Shown here: in pieces, positions 31,691 through 33,921 of the stretch
How positions within the stretch are numbered: position 1 is the first letter of the stretch
How the letters are laid out: each line of letters begins with the position of its first letter
Program-made: the position numbers and the translations under genes
NCBI GenBank assembly: GCA_934358675.1
Contig: CAKRKX010000015.1
Span: 1 to 33,921 of the forward strand
Length of the DNA: 33,921 nt
Direction: 5' to 3'
Source of the DNA: an uncultured Agathobacter sp.
Lineage (GTDB): Bacteria > Bacillota > Clostridia > Lachnospirales > Lachnospiraceae
Notes under the pieces: generated by a model
What the model saw: only the letters and a program-made list of their open reading frames with translations
The model's database searches: none
What the model was told of the DNA's origin: nothing

Positions 31691-33580
31691 TTATCCGTTT
31701 TCATTTGTAAAGAAGATCTGCTGATTAACCGAATCGATCAGTCCCTCACCGGCAAGTGTTTTTAGAATATTCTTACAGTCACGCCCAAACGTGATATATG
31801 CATATCCCTCACGCATGGTATCTCCCGTATCGTACTCCGTCGAACGCGACTCTCCGCTGGCACGCTGATAAACATCCTGCCAGTTCTTAGACTCATGCAG
31901 AAAACTCAGATTCAGCCCCGCCGTATCATATTCCGGTTCCTCCGTATTTGCGAAGTCAACCGTATTGTACTTCTGAAGCACCCCTGCCTCAGCATCTTTC
32001 TGGATTGCCTGATACAGCCTGTATACCACATCGGCTTTCACCGTTTTGCTCATGTAATTATTGGTTTCATCATAATACTCAAACTGTGAAGCATGAAACT
32101 GTTTCAGCTGCTTATAATCATATCCAAACAAATAGGTCAGAAAACTTTTCGGACTTGTTTCATAACCATACTGAAGCCGCGCCAGTTTCTGCCCCTGTCC
32201 ACAATCCGCAGATACCGGCACCCTATAGGAACGGGAAAGGCGCTTAGCGTCTTTTAACACATAAGTAACCGAAATGGTTGTGTAAGAGTCCTTTAGCTTC
32301 TTTTGGAATTCCGATGCATGGGCTAAAATATCCTTTTGCATATCAATCGCCTTCTGCACCTCATTTCCATGAAATTCAACCGGATAATTCATCTCAAGAT
32401 AAGCATATTCGACATCCTTTTGATCCGGAATCTTATTCTGAAGTCCATATGCCACAGCATAGAAACCGCCGAAGCTGACAGCCACAAAAGCAAGAAACAA
32501 TCCGCACTCTTTGACCCGTTTCTTTTTAACGACACGGAACGTTTTCTGTACAAACATATCCGCAACAAGGAATGCGATCACGCTCAGAGCCAGAACGATC
32601 ACGAAAAATAAAGGTGATGATATCCAGATCAGCACACTTCCAAAGAAATCTGCAAGAAGGATTGCACATGCATATGCTGCGCCGATTCCGACACCCCAGC
32701 GGAATACCGGCTTGATCCAATGAAAGGTCAACAAGTCTCCCGCACTCTCTATCTCCCGCTGCTTATATGCATAATAAGCGATGACATAGATTGCGATTGC
32801 AGCAATCGCATAACCGGCCACGACCTTTCCACCGCGATAGGTCACACCGGTGATTACTTCATCCCCCAGCTGATTCAGATAACTTGACGTGCGGAAGCGC
32901 ACATTATTTAACAGATAATTGATGGGCGACAATATGCGAAGCAATATAACCTTCGGGAATGAACTTAAGCTCAGACCATAGCCAAGAAATGTAACGACAC
33001 TTTTTACACCAAACAAAGCACCGACAGACAGAAAATTCAGTCCGAAAAAGTACACCGGAAGCGCGAATAACTGTCCCGTAAGCATCGCACAAAACACAAC
33101 CGTTGAGAATAGGAAAAATGAGATTCCCATTACCGAAAGAAGCCATATTCCAAGATATTGGACCAGAGCAATTCCATTCGCCAGACACACGAGTACCGAC
33201 AGCACAAATGTCACAATCTGCGGGATCCATAAAACACTCAGACCACTGATCACATTGGTAAAAAACAATTCCTTTCTCGTAACCGGAAGCGCATGAATCA
33301 TATTTGCACTCTTAGACGAAAACAGATAACTAAACATTGCCATACCGGTCACCGTCACCACTGCAGCAATCACCCAGATATCCGTCTTCATGGATAAACT
33401 GTTGACGATTACAACCAGTTTACGTTCTTCCGTAATCTTCGTCGTCTGCTGCAGACCTGACCACAGACTTCCGCTGAGTTTTGCCATCCCGTAGATCAGA
33501 TAGCATACCCAGATTGGCCAGTAAAGCGTCATATTCTTCTTATAGATTGCTTTATTAAAAAAGGATGTCTTTGACTTCAT
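31691..33580 (-). CDS. ABC-2 type exporter permease with large extracytoplasmic domain
   Basis: An integral membrane protein of 629 residues. It has about ten hydrophobic segments in the first 365 residues, including 17-37, 69-88, 111-136 and 140-165, then a final helix near 357-377, after which a hydrophilic domain of about 250 residues follows to the C-terminus. The pattern, and the motif HALPVTRKELFFTNVISG after the second helix, match ABC-2 exporters. Its ATG overlaps the end of the ATPase gene by 26 bases. The cargo (drug, peptide, lipid) cannot be deduced. The C-terminal tail has no domain I recognise. Confidence 0.8.
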   Translation of the reverse strand: MKSKTSFFNKAIYKKNMTLYWPIWVCYLIYGMAKLSGSLWSGLQQTTKITEERKLVVIVNSLSMKTDIWVIAAVVTVTGMAMFSYLFSSKSANMIHALPVTRKELFFTNVISGLSVLWIPQIVTFVLSVLVCLANGIALVQYLGIWLLSVMGISFFLFSTVVFCAMLTGQLFALPVYFFGLNFLSVGALFGVKSVVTFLGYGLSLSSFPKVILLRILSPINYLLNNVRFRTSSYLNQLGDEVITGVTYRGGKVVAGYAIAAIAIYVIAYYAYKQREIESAGDLLTFHWIKPVFRWGVGIGAAYACAILLADFFGSVLIWISSPLFFVIVLALSVIAFLVADMFVQKTFRVVKKKRVKECGLFLAFVAVSFGGFYAVAYGLQNKIPDQKDVEYAYLEMNYPVEFHGNEVQKAIDMQKDILAHASEFQKKLKDSYTTISVTYVLKDAKRLSRSYRVPVSADCGQGQKLARLQYGYETSPKSFLTYLFGYDYKQLKQFHASQFEYYDETNNYMSKTVKADVVYRLYQAIQKDAEAGVLQKYNTVDFANTEEPEYDTAGLNLSFLHESKNWQDVYQRASGESRSTEYDTGDTMREGYAYITFGRDCKNILKTLAGEGLIDSVNQQIFFTNENG

Positions 33581-33921
33581 AGTCTAAACCTCCCATCTCA
33601 TATACAAAGATTTCTTCCAGTGTCAGAGGAAGGATATCCACGATGGTAAGATGATCGCCTTCTGTACTGATTGCCTCCGCTGCCGCTTTGGGATTGCCCC
33701 GCACGATCATGGTATACACTCTTCCGATATTGGACATGTGAAGAACATCAAACTGCTCCGGAAGCTTCGGCATACCGGACTGGCATGCGATCTGGATTTT
33801 ACAGATATTGCCTTGCAGCTCACTTAAAGAATGCTCGATGATAACTTTTCCCTGATACATGATACCAACATGATCACACACATCCTCAAGCTCTCTTAAA
33901 TTGTGGGAGGATACAAGAACC
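33555..33921 (-). CDS. ABC exporter ATP-binding protein (partial, N-terminus outside window)
   Basis: The last 121 residues or so of an ABC ATPase are visible; the gene continues past the right edge. The first visible residues read VLVSSHNLRELEDVCDHVGIMYQGKV, which is the switch-histidine region (SSH) and the D-loop-distal end of the nucleotide-binding domain. A small C-terminal domain of about 90 residues follows and ends in LPLTLEEIFVYEMGG, as in CcmA/DRA-type exporter ATPases. It overlaps and precedes the permease gene, so the two form one exporter. A GTG within the visible part is an ordinary valine codon, not a start. Confidence 0.9.
   Translation of the reverse strand, partial: VLVSSHNLRELEDVCDHVGIMYQGKVIIEHSLSELQGNICKIQIACQSGMPKLPEQFDVLHMSNIGRVYTMIVRGNPKAAAEAISTEGDHLTIVDILPLTLEEIFVYEMGGLDYEVKDILF

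Overview
The window reads as a chromosomal segment of a spore-forming, anaerobic Gram-positive bacterium of the class Clostridia, most likely a gut Lachnospiraceae of the Roseburia/Agathobacter type. This is inferred, not proven. It rests on the gpr-spoIIP sporulation pair beside rpsT and holA (an order also known from Bacillus), strong AGGAGG-type ribosome binding sites, a stand-alone MsmK/UgpC-type sugar ABC ATPase beside a CdaR/PucR-type regulator, and a very large secreted GH16 enzyme ending in Big2-like and FN3-like lysine-rich modules. Almost every gene lies on the minus strand; only rpsT is clearly on the plus strand. I see no rRNA, tRNA, CRISPR array, prophage or intact insertion sequence.

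Layout from left to right (transcription mostly runs right to left). 1-320: start of a lipoprotein solute-binding protein. 363-3514: nucleoside salvage operon udp-cdd-deoC-deoB. 3603-5863: gpr-spoIIP, divergent from rpsT. 6072-6335: rpsT, convergent with holA through a shared bidirectional terminator. 7594-12603: a 1669-residue multimodular GH16 beta-glucanase. 12879-14927: a PAS-GGDEF-EAL-PAS protein with a degenerate GGDEF motif and an intact EAL site, preceded by a promoter and a structured leader that I cannot assign to a known RNA family. 15156-18978: CPBP protease, HAD phosphatase, folB-folK fusion, folP and folE. 18994-20340: folC. 20343-24889: the two subunits of a type IIA topoisomerase, separated by a 401-base non-coding gap that holds a 355-bp imperfect palindrome. 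24901-27193: cdaR-like regulator and msmK-like ATPase. 27371-28012: a phosphoribosyltransferase-like protein with a degenerate PRPP loop. 28099-31526: der-plsY-gpsA-dut. 31691-33921: an ABC exporter, with a large permease and the end of its ATPase.

The genes group into working units. Udp, Cdd, DeoC and DeoB break down pyrimidine nucleosides and feed deoxyribose and ribose phosphates into central metabolism. FolE, FolB, FolK, FolP and FolC cover most steps from GTP to folylpolyglutamate. PlsY and GpsA make and use glycerol-3-phosphate for phospholipid synthesis. Gpr and SpoIIP act in spore germination and forespore engulfment. The sugar ABC ATPase and the large GH16 enzyme fit a glycan-degrading lifestyle.

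The least explained pieces are the long palindrome between the topoisomerase genes, the structured leader of the EAL gene, a sigma-A promoter inside the 3' end of msmK placed just upstream of a terminator-like hairpin, and the phosphoribosyltransferase homologue that lacks the acidic pair in its PRPP loop.
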